Below are positions 1 through 7,875 of a DNA stretch of 33,634 nt, piece after piece. A model generated the notes under the pieces. That model was given only the letters and a program-made list of their open reading frames with translations. It had not been told where the DNA came from and ran no database searches. Position 1 is the first letter of the stretch. Every line of letters starts with the position of its first letter. The DNA comes from CAKSHP01 sp045636325 (GTDB lineage Bacteria; Bacillota; Clostridia; UBA1381; UMGS1253). Both the position numbers and the translations under genes were made by a program. Location: positions 1 through 33,634 of the forward strand of contig JAZTXH010000002.1 of assembly GCA_045636325.1 (NCBI GenBank), read 5' to 3'.

Positions 1-2
1 GT

Positions 3-434
3 GCAAAAGTAGGTAGTATTTCTTGTGTATCAAATGCTGAAATTTCAAGCATTGCTGATTATCCTGTAGAAATTGTGGTTGGACAAGAAGTTGTATTGGG
101 TTCCACTCGAATGAAATCAGGTACTGCTCAAAAGTTAGTGTTAAATATGATTTCAACCGCTGTATTTGTGCGTAGAGGTCGTACGTATAAGAATTGCTTA
201 TTGAATACCATACCAACAACAGAAAAGACCTATATTCGTATGATTCGTTCGATTTCCAATGAAGCGAACATACCATTTGAAGAAGCTAAAAAATATTTTG
301 ATGAGGCAGAAAAGAATTCTATTTTAGCCATGTGTATGATTAAAACAGGATACTCTAAAGAAGAATCTGAAGCGTTATTAGCTAAATATAAAGGAAGATT
401 AAGAGTAGCTTTACAAGATATGGGAATTGAATAA
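3..434 (+). CDS. murQ: N-acetylmuramic acid 6-phosphate etherase, C-terminal part
   Basis: The open frame runs in from the left edge (codon phase starts at base 3) and ends at TAA 432-434, so only about the last 143 codons are present. It contains the MurQ core GSTRMKSGTAQKLVLNMIST, the family's most conserved C-terminal segment, followed by the small helical tail domain (IPFEEAKKYFDEAEK, then a helix ending YKGRLRVAL). MurQ cleaves the D-lactyl ether of MurNAc-6-phosphate to give GlcNAc-6-phosphate in cytoplasmic cell-wall recycling. The GTG at 75 is inside the conserved domain and is not the real start. The next gene begins 29 bases downstream on the same strand, so the two may be co-transcribed. 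The N-terminal half and its neighbours are outside the window. Confidence 0.9.
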   Translation, partial: AKVGSISCVSNAEISSIADYPVEIVVGQEVVLGSTRMKSGTAQKLVLNMISTAVFVRRGRTYKNCLLNTIPTTEKTYIRMIRSISNEANIPFEEAKKYFDEAEKNSILAMCMIKTGYSKEESEALLAKYKGRLRVALQDMGIE

Positions 435-463
435 ATTTTATATAAGTAATAGGGGAGTTTTTT

Positions 464-1342
464 ATGAAACAATTATCAAATCAAGCATTAACAATTATTC
501 GTAAAATGCAACAAAATGAACTTACAGAAAGTGTGATTTATGCAGAAATTGCAAAGTTTGCAAAAGGGGAAGAAAACAAAAAGACTCTTCTTCGACTTGC
601 AGCGGAAGAAAAGGCTCATTATGAAATATGGAAACAGTATACAAATGTTGAAATGAAGCCACAGAAAATGAAAGTTTTTAAATATAAGTTTATTGCACGT
701 TTGCTTGGGTTTACATTTGCAGTTAAGCTTATGGAAAACGGTGAGGAAAATGCGCAGAAGGAATATAAAATTTTAGAAAATGAAGTTACGGAAAGTATTA
801 ATATAAATAAACAGGAAGAAGAACATGAGGCGGCACTTCTTGATATGCTTGATGAAGAAGCACTTCAGTATGTGGGTAGTATGGTACTTGGAATGAACGA
901 TGCTTTAGTTGAGCTTACCGGCTCACTGGCAGGTTTTACATTTGCAATGCAGAATACTCGCCTTATAGCACTTTCCGGACTTATTATGGGCATTTCGGCA
1001 ACATTTTCAATGGCATCAAGTGAGTTTCTTGCAGCAAAAAGCGAAGGCAGAACCGATGCGTTTAAATCCTGCTGTTATACAGGGGTTGCATATCTTATAA
1101 CGGTTGCCCTTTTAATTGCTCCGTATCTTTTATTGGAAAACAGTCAGTATATGACGGCACTGTTTTCAATGATTGGAGTAGTTATTCTTATTATAGCGGG
1201 ATTTACATACTATATTTCCGTTGCAAAGGGTGAAAAATTTAAGCCGAGATTTTGGGAAATGACGCTTATCAGCGTAGGCGTAGCGGTTGTTTCGTTCTTT
1301 GTGGGAATTTTGGCAAAGAAGTTTTTGGGTGTAGACCTGTAA
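464..1342 (+). CDS. Ferritin-like domain fused to VIT1/CCC1 iron/manganese transporter
   Basis: A 292-residue protein of two parts. Residues about 1-135 form a rubrerythrin/ferritin-like helical domain with carboxylate/His motifs (E19, E28, EEKAH ending at H52, and a second EEEHE near 116), expected to bind a di-metal centre. Residues about 136-292 are a VIT1/CCC1 membrane domain: GMNDALVELTGSLAGFTFA, then MASSEFLAAKSEGR, with five hydrophobic segments. This is the architecture of the erythrin-vacuolar iron transporter (MbfA-like) proteins, which export Fe2+ or Mn2+ using the cytosolic domain as sensor or loader. A ribosome site (AGGGGAG) precedes ATG 464. In the window it complements the feoAB uptake genes at the far end, but no TTAG-N6-CTAA iron box is seen upstream. 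Metal specificity is inferred. Confidence 0.88.
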   Translation: MKQLSNQALTIIRKMQQNELTESVIYAEIAKFAKGEENKKTLLRLAAEEKAHYEIWKQYTNVEMKPQKMKVFKYKFIARLLGFTFAVKLMENGEENAQKEYKILENEVTESININKQEEEHEAALLDMLDEEALQYVGSMVLGMNDALVELTGSLAGFTFAMQNTRLIALSGLIMGISATFSMASSEFLAAKSEGRTDAFKSCCYTGVAYLITVALLIAPYLLLENSQYMTALFSMIGVVILIIAGFTYYISVAKGEKFKPRFWEMTLISVGVAVVSFFVGILAKKFLGVDL

Positions 1343-1739
1343 TGTAAAAAGTCAGCGAAGAAATTATTTCTATGAAACTTAATATGCTAAATGCCTATGT
1401 GTTAAAAAACTACACTCATACATATGTGAAGTCTGTTAAAACGGGCAATTGAAAAAATTCTCCTACGGCATAATTAAAACAATTATTATAGGAGAATTTT
1501 TTTATGTCCAGAGAATAGAAAATGCGAAGCAATTAAGCAAACTCTTTCGGTTACAGTATAAACTTGCAATAAAGTACAGATATATTATAAAATGAAAAAG
1601 TATAGTATCAGTCAAAACAAAATTATATATATTTACCATAGGAAAAAAATTTTTATTCTTTAAAATGTATATATTAGTGAAAAAAGACGAAAAAGTTCAG
1701 AATTTGCCATATAAGTAAATAAAAAAAACTCAGAAATGC
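1343..1739. other. Intergenic region, no gene seen
   Basis: A 397-base AT-rich spacer. Apart from the terminator at 1452-1503 I see no open frame with a ribosome site, no RNA gene and no clear repeat. It separates the murQ-VIT unit from the promoter of the dicarboxylate/Hdr operon. Confidence 0.7.
1452..1503 (+). terminator. Rho-independent terminator after the VIT gene
   Basis: The arms AAAAAATTCTCCTA (1452-1465) and TAGGAGAATTTTTT (from 1489) pair almost perfectly and end in a T-run. The loop contains a second short pairing (ATAATT with AATTAT). It lies about 110 bases after the VIT stop codon and closes the murQ-VIT transcript. Confidence 0.85.
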
Positions 1740-1768
1740 TTGAAACAAAGCTTGAAGTATGCTATAAT
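1740..1768 (+). promoter_or_regulatory. Sigma-A type promoter of the dicarboxylate/Hdr-Flx operon
   Basis: TTGAAA (1740-1745), a 17-base spacer and TATAAT (1763-1768). It predicts transcription from about 1775 and an 85-base leader before ATG 1859. No other comparable promoter is evident before 14340, consistent with one long operon. Confidence 0.75.
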
Positions 1769-1858
1769 ATAACAGAAAAAAGTTTGATAAAAAAATATCA
1801 AAGTTCTAAAGAACGTAAGTTTATTAAAAAATCAATATGTAAACAGGGGGAATTTAGT

Positions 1859-2800
1859 ATGAATAAGATTACGATTATAGGAACAGGAAGCGTTGGTTCA
1901 ACAATTGCTTACACTTTAACCGTTTCTGGTATTGCTTCTGAAATTGTTATGATAGATATTAACAATGAAAAAGCACTTGGTGAGGCACTTGATATCAGAC
2001 AGGGAACACCCTTTTGTCATCCTGCAACAGTATATGCGGGTAATTATGAAGATGCAGCAGGCTCTGATATAGTTGTTATTACATCAGGTGTTGCAAGAAA
2101 ACCAGGTCAGACAAGACTTGAGCTTGCTCAGACAAACATCAACATATTAAAATCAGTTACTGAAAATGTTGTTAAGTATGCTTCCGATGCAACATATGTT
2201 CTTGTAAGTAATCCGGTTGACGTTTTGACCTATGCGTTTTTAAAGTATTCAGGAATTCCCGAGGAACGTATTATTGGCTCAGGAACAATTCTTGATACTG
2301 CAAGACTTCGTTCAAGAATTGCAGAGTATTATTCAATAAGTCAGCACAATGTTCACGCTTATGTATTGGGTGAGCATGGTGACTCTGCTTTTGTGCCTTG
2401 GTCTATTGCAAATATTTCAAATGTACCTGTTGAAGACTACAGCAAGTTTGTTGTAAATCCCATTAACCGCCCTGAGTTTGACCGCGATGTGGTTGAAAAT
2501 TATGTAAGAAAATCAGGAGCTACTGTTATTCAGAGAAAGGGAGCAACATTTTATGCTGTATCTATTTCTGTTTGTCATATCTGCAAATGTCTTTTAAGCG
2601 GAACAGATACAACGCTTACTGTTTCAACAATGCTTCACGGTGAATATGGTATTGATGATGTGTGCTTAAGTCTTTTAAATGTTGTTGGCGATAAGGTGGC
2701 AAAAAATAAGATTCTTCTTCCTTTAAATGATGATGAAATAAAGAAGCTTCACCACAGTGCAGCTTGTCTGAAGGAAGTTATAAATTCAGTAGAAATTTAA
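1859..2800 (+). CDS. LDH-fold 2-hydroxyacid dehydrogenase, probable malate dehydrogenase
   Basis: A 313-residue NAD-dependent L-lactate/malate dehydrogenase. Start ATG 1859 is chosen because GGGGG (1846-1850) lies 8 bases upstream and the protein then begins MNKITIIGTGSVGST, the Rossmann GxGxxG; an in-frame extension to 1736 would overlap the promoter. Visible residues: D33 (NAD ribose), R86, D146, R149 and H173 (GEHGDS) for catalysis and carboxylate binding. Overall similarity is to bacterial LDH. However, the residue equivalent to LDH Gln102 is R80 (in ARKPGQTR), the arginine that selects oxaloacetate/malate in MDH, while the Thr246-equivalent in KGAT stays LDH-like. With fumarase 42 bases downstream and a fumarate reductase in the same operon, malate dehydrogenase is the better reading. 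Homology-based annotation would probably call it ldh. Confidence 0.8.
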   Translation: MNKITIIGTGSVGSTIAYTLTVSGIASEIVMIDINNEKALGEALDIRQGTPFCHPATVYAGNYEDAAGSDIVVITSGVARKPGQTRLELAQTNINILKSVTENVVKYASDATYVLVSNPVDVLTYAFLKYSGIPEERIIGSGTILDTARLRSRIAEYYSISQHNVHAYVLGEHGDSAFVPWSIANISNVPVEDYSKFVVNPINRPEFDRDVVENYVRKSGATVIQRKGATFYAVSISVCHICKCLLSGTDTTLTVSTMLHGEYGIDDVCLSLLNVVGDKVAKNKILLPLNDDEIKKLHHSAACLKEVINSVEI

Positions 2801-2842
2801 AAGAAGTACAGTAAAGTGATAATTTTGAAAGGAGATTTGAAA

Positions 2843-4219
2843 ATGGATTACCGTATAGAGCATGACTCGATGGGTGAGATAAAGGTGCCTTGCGACAAAT
2901 TGTGGGCGGCACAGACACAGAGAAGTCATGAAAATTTTGAAATAGGCGTAGGCATTGAAACAATGCCACGTGAAATTATACATGCATTCGGTGTTTTGAA
3001 AAAAGCAGCAGCTATTGCAAATAATTCTTTAAGACCCGAAAAAATGACAGATGAAAAGCTTGAAGCTATTAAAAAAGCTTGTGACGAGGTTATGGAAGGA
3101 AAACTTGGCGAGCATTTTCCTCTTGTTGTGTGGCAGACCGGTTCAGGCACACAGTCTAATATGAATTCGAACGAGGTTATTGCAAACCGCGGAAATCAGA
3201 TTTTAGACAAAAAGCTTCTTCATCCAAATGATGATGTTAATATGAGCCAGTCTTCAAATGATACGTTCCCTACAGCTATGCATATTGCGGCTGTTATTGC
3301 ACTTGAAGATAAGCTTATTCCTGCGGTTAAAATGCTTATTGATACACTTATCCGTCTTGAAAAAGAAAACGAAGGTATCGTTAAAAGTGGTAGAACACAT
3401 CTTCAGGATGCAACTCCTATCACATTCACACAGGAGATAAGCGGATGGCGCTCAAGCCTTGAAAAGGATATACATTTACTTGAACGTGCAATTGAGCCAT
3501 TGCGTGAGCTTGCTCTTGGCGGCACAGCAGTTGGAACAGGTCTTAACGCACCGAAAGGTTTTGACGCATTGGTTGCAGAAGAAGTAACAAATATTACCGG
3601 TAAAAAGTTTGTTACAGCACAAAACAAATTCCACGCGCTTACATCAAAGGATGAACTTGTGTTTGCACACGGGGCAATCAAGGCGCTTGCATGCGATATG
3701 ATGAAAATTGCAAATGACGTTCGCTGGCTTGCATCAGGCCCCAGAGATGGTCTTGGTGAAATATTTATCCCCGAAAACGAGCCCGGCTCTTCAATTATGC
3801 CCGGTAAGGTTAACCCCACACAGTGCGAGGCTGTAACAATGGTTGCAGTTCAGGTTATGGGTAACGATGTTGCGGTATCTATGGCAGCATCTCAGGGCAA
3901 TTTTGAGCTTAATGTGTTTATGCCGGTTTGTATATATAATTTCCTTCAGTCAGCAAGATTGATGGCAGAAGCAATTATTTCCTTTAATAAAAACTGTGCA
4001 GTTGGTATAAAAGCAAACAAGGAAAAAATGCATCACAATTTGCATAATTCACTTATGCTTGTTACTGCACTTAACCCTTATATCGGATATGAAAACGCAG
4101 CTAAAACTGCTAAAAAAGCCTTTAAAGATAATATTTCTTTAAAGGAAGCTTGTGTTCAGCTTGGATTCTTAACAGCTGAAAAGTTTGATGAAGTTTTCCA
4201 TCCGGAAGAAATGGTATAA
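2843..4219 (+). CDS. fumC: Class II fumarate hydratase
   Basis: A 458-residue fumarase C, the iron-independent homotetramer interconverting malate and fumarate in the cytosol. Start ATG 2843 follows AAAGGAGA (2828-2835) and gives MDYRIEHDSMGEIKVP; an upstream GTG at 2816 lacks a ribosome site. Seen in the protein: the N-terminal WAAQTQRS segment, GSGTQSNMNSNEV, SQSSNDTFPTAMH, GRTHLQDATPITF, and the superfamily signature GSSIMPGKVNPTQCE. Length matches the family (about 460). The gene is second in the operon; in the reductive direction it makes fumarate for the FrdA-like protein encoded at 11441. Aspartate ammonia-lyase is the main alternative, but the TGSGTQSNMN sequence and the dehydrogenase/reductase neighbours favour fumarase. 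Confidence 0.95.
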   Translation: MDYRIEHDSMGEIKVPCDKLWAAQTQRSHENFEIGVGIETMPREIIHAFGVLKKAAAIANNSLRPEKMTDEKLEAIKKACDEVMEGKLGEHFPLVVWQTGSGTQSNMNSNEVIANRGNQILDKKLLHPNDDVNMSQSSNDTFPTAMHIAAVIALEDKLIPAVKMLIDTLIRLEKENEGIVKSGRTHLQDATPITFTQEISGWRSSLEKDIHLLERAIEPLRELALGGTAVGTGLNAPKGFDALVAEEVTNITGKKFVTAQNKFHALTSKDELVFAHGAIKALACDMMKIANDVRWLASGPRDGLGEIFIPENEPGSSIMPGKVNPTQCEAVTMVAVQVMGNDVAVSMAASQGNFELNVFMPVCIYNFLQSARLMAEAIISFNKNCAVGIKANKEKMHHNLHNSLMLVTALNPYIGYENAAKTAKKAFKDNISLKEACVQLGFLTAEKFDEVFHPEEMV

Positions 4220-4267
4220 TATAATAAATTTACAGATAAACGTTAACTGATGACGGGAGGTAATAAA

Positions 4268-5056
4268 ATGAAAGTTAGTTATTTCCCCGGATGTACGCTT
4301 AAAAACAAGGCAAAGGATTTGGATAATTATGCATACAAATGTGCCGAAGCTTTAGGTGTTACACTGGAAGAAATCGAAAATTGGCAGTGCTGTGGCGGCG
4401 CGTTTACAACATCAGCTGATGAGGTTGCAACAAAGCTTTCAAGCGTTCGTGCTCTGAAAGAGGCGAGCAGAAAAGAACAACCTTTGGTAACAGTATGTTC
4501 CGCTTGCCATAATGTTATAAAACAGACAAATCATCAGATTCAGACAAACGAAGAATTTAAAAATAAGGTAAACCGTTATATGAATGAAGATGAATACTCA
4601 GGTGAAACAGAGGTTATTTCATACCTTGAGCTTTTGCGTGATATTGTGGGATTTGACAAGGTTAAAGAGGCGGTTAAAAATAGCCTTGAGAAAAAGAAGA
4701 TTGCGGCATATTATGGTTGCTTGCTTCTTCGCCCTTCTTCTGTTATTAAGATGGATAATGCAGAAAATCCCACAATCATGGAAGATTTAATCCGTGCACT
4801 TGGGGGAGAAGCGGTTTTATATTCAATGAGAAATGAGTGCTGTGGCGGTTATATTTCACTTGAAAATAAAAATCTTGCCACAAAAAAGAGTAATGCAGTT
4901 ATAGAAAATGCAAAGGCAAATGGTGCTGAAATGATTATTACAGCTTGTCCTTTGTGTAAATATAATCTGGAAAAAAGCGGTGCTGATATTCCGGTAGTTT
5001 ACTTTACTGAAATTTTGGCTGAAGCGCTTGGAGTAAAGGAGGATACAAATGCATAA
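4268..5056 (+). CDS. hdrB: Heterodisulfide reductase subunit B-like protein (two CCG domains)
   Basis: A 262-residue HdrB homologue. Start ATG 4268 has GGGAGG (4255-4260) 7 bases upstream; an ATG at 4250 lies in front of that site. Two cysteine-rich CCG domains are complete: C9, C41-C42, C77-x2-C80, and C151, C191-C192, C227-x2-C230. In methanogen HdrB these motifs ligate two noncubane [4Fe-4S] clusters that reduce a disulfide. In bacterial Flx-Hdr complexes HdrB is the high-potential output site, proposed to act on a disulfide protein such as DsrC. It overlaps hdrC by 8 bases. With both cluster sets intact it should be active; its acceptor here is unknown, and the downstream fumarate reductase-like proteins are the obvious candidate. 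Confidence 0.92.
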   Translation: MKVSYFPGCTLKNKAKDLDNYAYKCAEALGVTLEEIENWQCCGGAFTTSADEVATKLSSVRALKEASRKEQPLVTVCSACHNVIKQTNHQIQTNEEFKNKVNRYMNEDEYSGETEVISYLELLRDIVGFDKVKEAVKNSLEKKKIAAYYGCLLLRPSSVIKMDNAENPTIMEDLIRALGGEAVLYSMRNECCGGYISLENKNLATKKSNAVIENAKANGAEMIITACPLCKYNLEKSGADIPVVYFTEILAEALGVKEDTNA

Positions 5057-5438
5057 CAGTAAGTATCTTTCACAGGAAATCGAAAGAATGAGCGGCGTGA
5101 ACACAAAAAAGTGTATGCGTTGCGGAAAATGTTCAGGCACTTGCCCTGCTTATGACGAGATGGAATATCATCCTCATGAGTTTGTGGCAATGGTTGAATG
5201 TGGTGATATAGAGCCGCTTTTGAATTCAAAATCTATTTATAACTGTCTTTCATGCTTTGCTTGTATTGACCGTTGTCCAAGAGGTGTTGAGCCGGCAAAA
5301 GTGGTTGAAGCAGTAAGACTTATACAGACAAGAAAACAGGGGAACAATCATCTTAGTGCAAATGAGATTCCTGAGCTTATAGGGGATGATACACCACAGC
5401 AGTTAATCGTAAGTGCACTTAGAAAATACAGTAAATAA
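5049..5438 (+). CDS. hdrC: Heterodisulfide reductase subunit C-like ferredoxin
   Basis: A 129-residue protein with two [4Fe-4S] motifs: CMRCGKCSGTCP (residues 22-33) and CLSCFACIDRCP in the middle, each with all four cysteines and the terminal Pro. The spacing and short alpha-helical tail match HdrC, the electron wire between HdrA and HdrB. Start ATG 5049 is 6 bases after AAGGAGG (5036-5042) inside the end of hdrB, so translation is probably coupled. GlpC-type ferredoxins are the nearest alternative, but the hdrB-hdrC-hdrA order settles it. Confidence 0.93.
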   Translation: MHNSKYLSQEIERMSGVNTKKCMRCGKCSGTCPAYDEMEYHPHEFVAMVECGDIEPLLNSKSIYNCLSCFACIDRCPRGVEPAKVVEAVRLIQTRKQGNNHLSANEIPELIGDDTPQQLIVSALRKYSK

Positions 5439-5455
5439 GGAGGGAAAGACGTAAT

Positions 5456-7450
5456 ATGCAAAGAATTGGTGTTTTTGTATGTTGGTGCGGAAGCAATATT
5501 GCAGCAACAGTTGATGTTGAAGCGGTAAGCGAAGCTTTAAAAAGCGAACCGGGTGTTGTCTTTTCCACCAACTATCAGTATATGTGCTCTCAGGCAGGTC
5601 AGAACATGATTATTGATGCTGTTCGTGAGCATAAATTAACAGGTATTGTAGTTTGCTCATGTTCACCCAGAATGCATGAGGCAACTTTCAGAAAAACTGC
5701 TGAAGCGGCAGGACTTAATCCTTATATGGTTGAGATTGCAAATATCCGTGAGCAGTGTTCATGGGTACACAAGGATATCCAGACAGGTACCGAAAAGGCA
5801 ATTATCTTAGGTAAAGCGGCAGTGGCAAAGGTAAATCTTAATACACCGTTAAAGCCCGGTGAATCTCCGGTAACAAAGAGAGCTTTGGTAATTGGCGGAG
5901 GTATTGCAGGTATTCAGACGGCTCTTGATATTGCAGATGCAGGCTTTGAGGTTGATATTGTAGAAAAGAAGCCTACAATCGGCGGTAAGATGGCTCAGCT
6001 TGATAAAACATTTCCCACACTTGACTGTGCGGCGTGTATTTTAACACCTAAAATGGTGGATGTGGCACAAAATGAAAAAATCAGAATTTTTTCATACAGT
6101 GAGGTTACTCAGGTTAAGGGGTTTGTGGGTAATTTTGATGTTACAATAAAGAAAAATGCAAGATATGTTAAAGAGGATATATGCACAGGCTGCGGAATTT
6201 GTACAGAAAAATGTCCTATGAAGAAAGTACCTAATGAATTTAACTTAGGTATGGATAACAGAAGCGCAATATATATTCCTTTTGCTCAGGCAGTGCCTAA
6301 GGTTGCAACTATTGACCCTAATAGCTGTAATATGCTTAAAAACGGCAAGTGCGGTGTGTGTTCAAAAGTTTGTGCAGCAGGTGCTATTGATTATACTCAA
6401 AAGGATGAATTTATCAACGAAAAGTACGGTGCAATAGTTGTTGCAACGGGCTTTGACCCCATAAAGCTTGATAAATTTGATGAATATGCATACAATCAGT
6501 CAAAGGATGTTATCACATCTCTTGAATTTGAAAGACTTACAAATGCAGCAGGACCTTCTGCCGGCAAGCTTGTTCGTCCGTCAGACGGAAAGCACCCCGA
6601 AACTATCGTTTTTGTGCAGTGTGTAGGCTCAAGGTGCAGCTCATGTGCTGAAAAAGGCAAGGAATATTGCTCTAAGATTTGTTGTATGTATACTGCAAAG
6701 CACGCAATGCTTACAAGAGATAAATATCCTGACACAAATGTTTATGTGTTCACTATTGATGTTCGTACACCCGGTAAGAATTTTGATGAATTCTATCGCC
6801 GTGCAGTGGAGGAATTCGGTGTTCATTATATTAAAGGTATGGTTGGTAAGATTGTTCCCGAGGGGGATAAGCTTAAGGTGCAGGCTTCTGACCTTATATT
6901 GAATAAGCAGCTTAAAATTGATGCGGATTTGGTTGTTTTGGCAACTGCAATTGAGCCTGATAAATCTGCAAGACCATTGGCAACAATGCTTACTGCAAGT
7001 ATGGATACCAACGACTTCTTTACAGAAGCACATCCTAAGCTGAGACCGGTTGAAAGTCCCACCGCAGGCGTATTTTTATCAGGCGCTTGTCAGGGTCCGA
7101 AGGACATTCCCGAAACTGTTTCACAGGCAGGTGCGGCGGCAAGCAAGGTTATAGGTCTTTTAGCAAAGGATAAGCTTTTGGGTAATCCTTGTGTTGCACA
7201 TTCAAATGAGCTTATGTGTAACGGATGCTCGAGCTGTGAAAGAGTTTGCCCATATGGTGCTATCAGTTATATTGATAAAGAGTTCCGTATGCCCGACAGA
7301 ACAATGCAGGTAAGACGTGTTGCAAGTGTTAACAGTGCAGTTTGTCAGGGTTGCGGTGCTTGTACGGTTGCTTGTCCGTCAGGTGCAATGGACCTTTTAG
7401 GCTTTGCAAGCGGACAAATTATGGCGGAGGTGGATGCAATATGCAAATGA
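5456..7450 (+). CDS. hdrA: Heterodisulfide reductase subunit A, flavin-bifurcation subunit
   Basis: A 664-residue full-length HdrA, close to the methanogen type (about 650). Order of parts: an N-terminal Cys domain (FVCWCGSNIA and CSCSPRMHEATFR); the FAD Rossmann motif GGGIAGIQTALDIADAGF near residue 147; DCAACILTPKMVD; an inserted ferredoxin (CTGCGICTEKCPMKK); CGVCSKVC; CVGSRCSSC; and a C-terminal double ferredoxin (CNGCSSCERVCPYGAI and CQGCGACTVACPSGAMD). HdrA carries the FAD at which electron pairs are split between ferredoxin and the HdrBC branch. AGGAGGG (5438-5444) precedes ATG 5456. The start of the MvhD-like gene overlaps its 3' end. No truncation is seen. The fused MvhD tail found in some HdrA proteins is absent because MvhD is a separate gene here. 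Confidence 0.95.
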   Translation: MQRIGVFVCWCGSNIAATVDVEAVSEALKSEPGVVFSTNYQYMCSQAGQNMIIDAVREHKLTGIVVCSCSPRMHEATFRKTAEAAGLNPYMVEIANIREQCSWVHKDIQTGTEKAIILGKAAVAKVNLNTPLKPGESPVTKRALVIGGGIAGIQTALDIADAGFEVDIVEKKPTIGGKMAQLDKTFPTLDCAACILTPKMVDVAQNEKIRIFSYSEVTQVKGFVGNFDVTIKKNARYVKEDICTGCGICTEKCPMKKVPNEFNLGMDNRSAIYIPFAQAVPKVATIDPNSCNMLKNGKCGVCSKVCAAGAIDYTQKDEFINEKYGAIVVATGFDPIKLDKFDEYAYNQSKDVITSLEFERLTNAAGPSAGKLVRPSDGKHPETIVFVQCVGSRCSSCAEKGKEYCSKICCMYTAKHAMLTRDKYPDTNVYVFTIDVRTPGKNFDEFYRRAVEEFGVHYIKGMVGKIVPEGDKLKVQASDLILNKQLKIDADLVVLATAIEPDKSARPLATMLTASMDTNDFFTEAHPKLRPVESPTAGVFLSGACQGPKDIPETVSQAGAAASKVIGLLAKDKLLGNPCVAHSNELMCNGCSSCERVCPYGAISYIDKEFRMPDRTMQVRRVASVNSAVCQGCGACTVACPSGAMDLLGFASGQIMAEVDAICK

Positions 7451-7875
7451 ATGAATATAAACCTTTAATTGTGGCATTTTGCTGTAACTGGTGTTCTTAT
7501 GCAGGTGCCGACCTTGCAGGTAACAATCGTCTTGCATATCCTGCAGAAGTTAAGATAATCCGCGTTCCCTGTTCGTGCAGAGTTAATCCGATGTTTATAT
7601 TGCGCGCGTTTCAGCGTGGCGCTGATGGTGTTATAATATGCGGTTGTCACCCCGGTGACTGCCATTACACATCAGGTAACTATTATACAAGACGTCGTAT
7701 GGCAACGTTGTTTTCAATGCTTGACTTTTTGGGTATTGAAAAAGAGCGTACACGTGTTGAATGGGTGTCTGCAGCGGAAGGTGCAAAGTTTGCCGCAACA
7801 ATGAATGACTTTGTTAAAACTGTTACAGAGCTTGGAGAAAATAAGAGACTGGAGGATTTAAGATGCAAAAAATAA
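7441..7875 (+). CDS. flxD: MvhD/FlxD-type [2Fe-2S] linker subunit
   Basis: A 144-residue protein of the methyl-viologen-reducing hydrogenase delta-subunit family. Cysteine motifs are intact: CCNWCSYAGADLAG, CSCRVNP and CGCHPGDCHYTSGN followed by YYTRRR. In MvhADG-HdrABC and FlxABCD-HdrABC complexes this subunit carries a [2Fe-2S] cluster and docks the electron-donating module on HdrA. ATG 7441 (GGAGG at 7426-7430, 10 bases away) is preferred over ATG 7447; the gene overlaps hdrA by 10 bases and the next gene by 13. In-frame upstream sequence is hdrA in another frame. No hydrogenase large or small subunit is nearby, so the donor module must be the NAD-linked Flx proteins that follow. Confidence 0.9.
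   Translation: MQMNEYKPLIVAFCCNWCSYAGADLAGNNRLAYPAEVKIIRVPCSCRVNPMFILRAFQRGADGVIICGCHPGDCHYTSGNYYTRRRMATLFSMLDFLGIEKERTRVEWVSAAEGAKFAATMNDFVKTVTELGENKRLEDLRCKK

Noticed and set aside
1736..1858. N-terminal extension of the dehydrogenase by 41 residues
   Set aside because: It overlaps the promoter, has no ribosome site, and the Rossmann motif starts right after ATG 1859.
3403..3819. 138-residue minus-strand frame inside fumC
   Set aside because: Antisense shadow of a conserved coding region; no ribosome site or recognisable domain.
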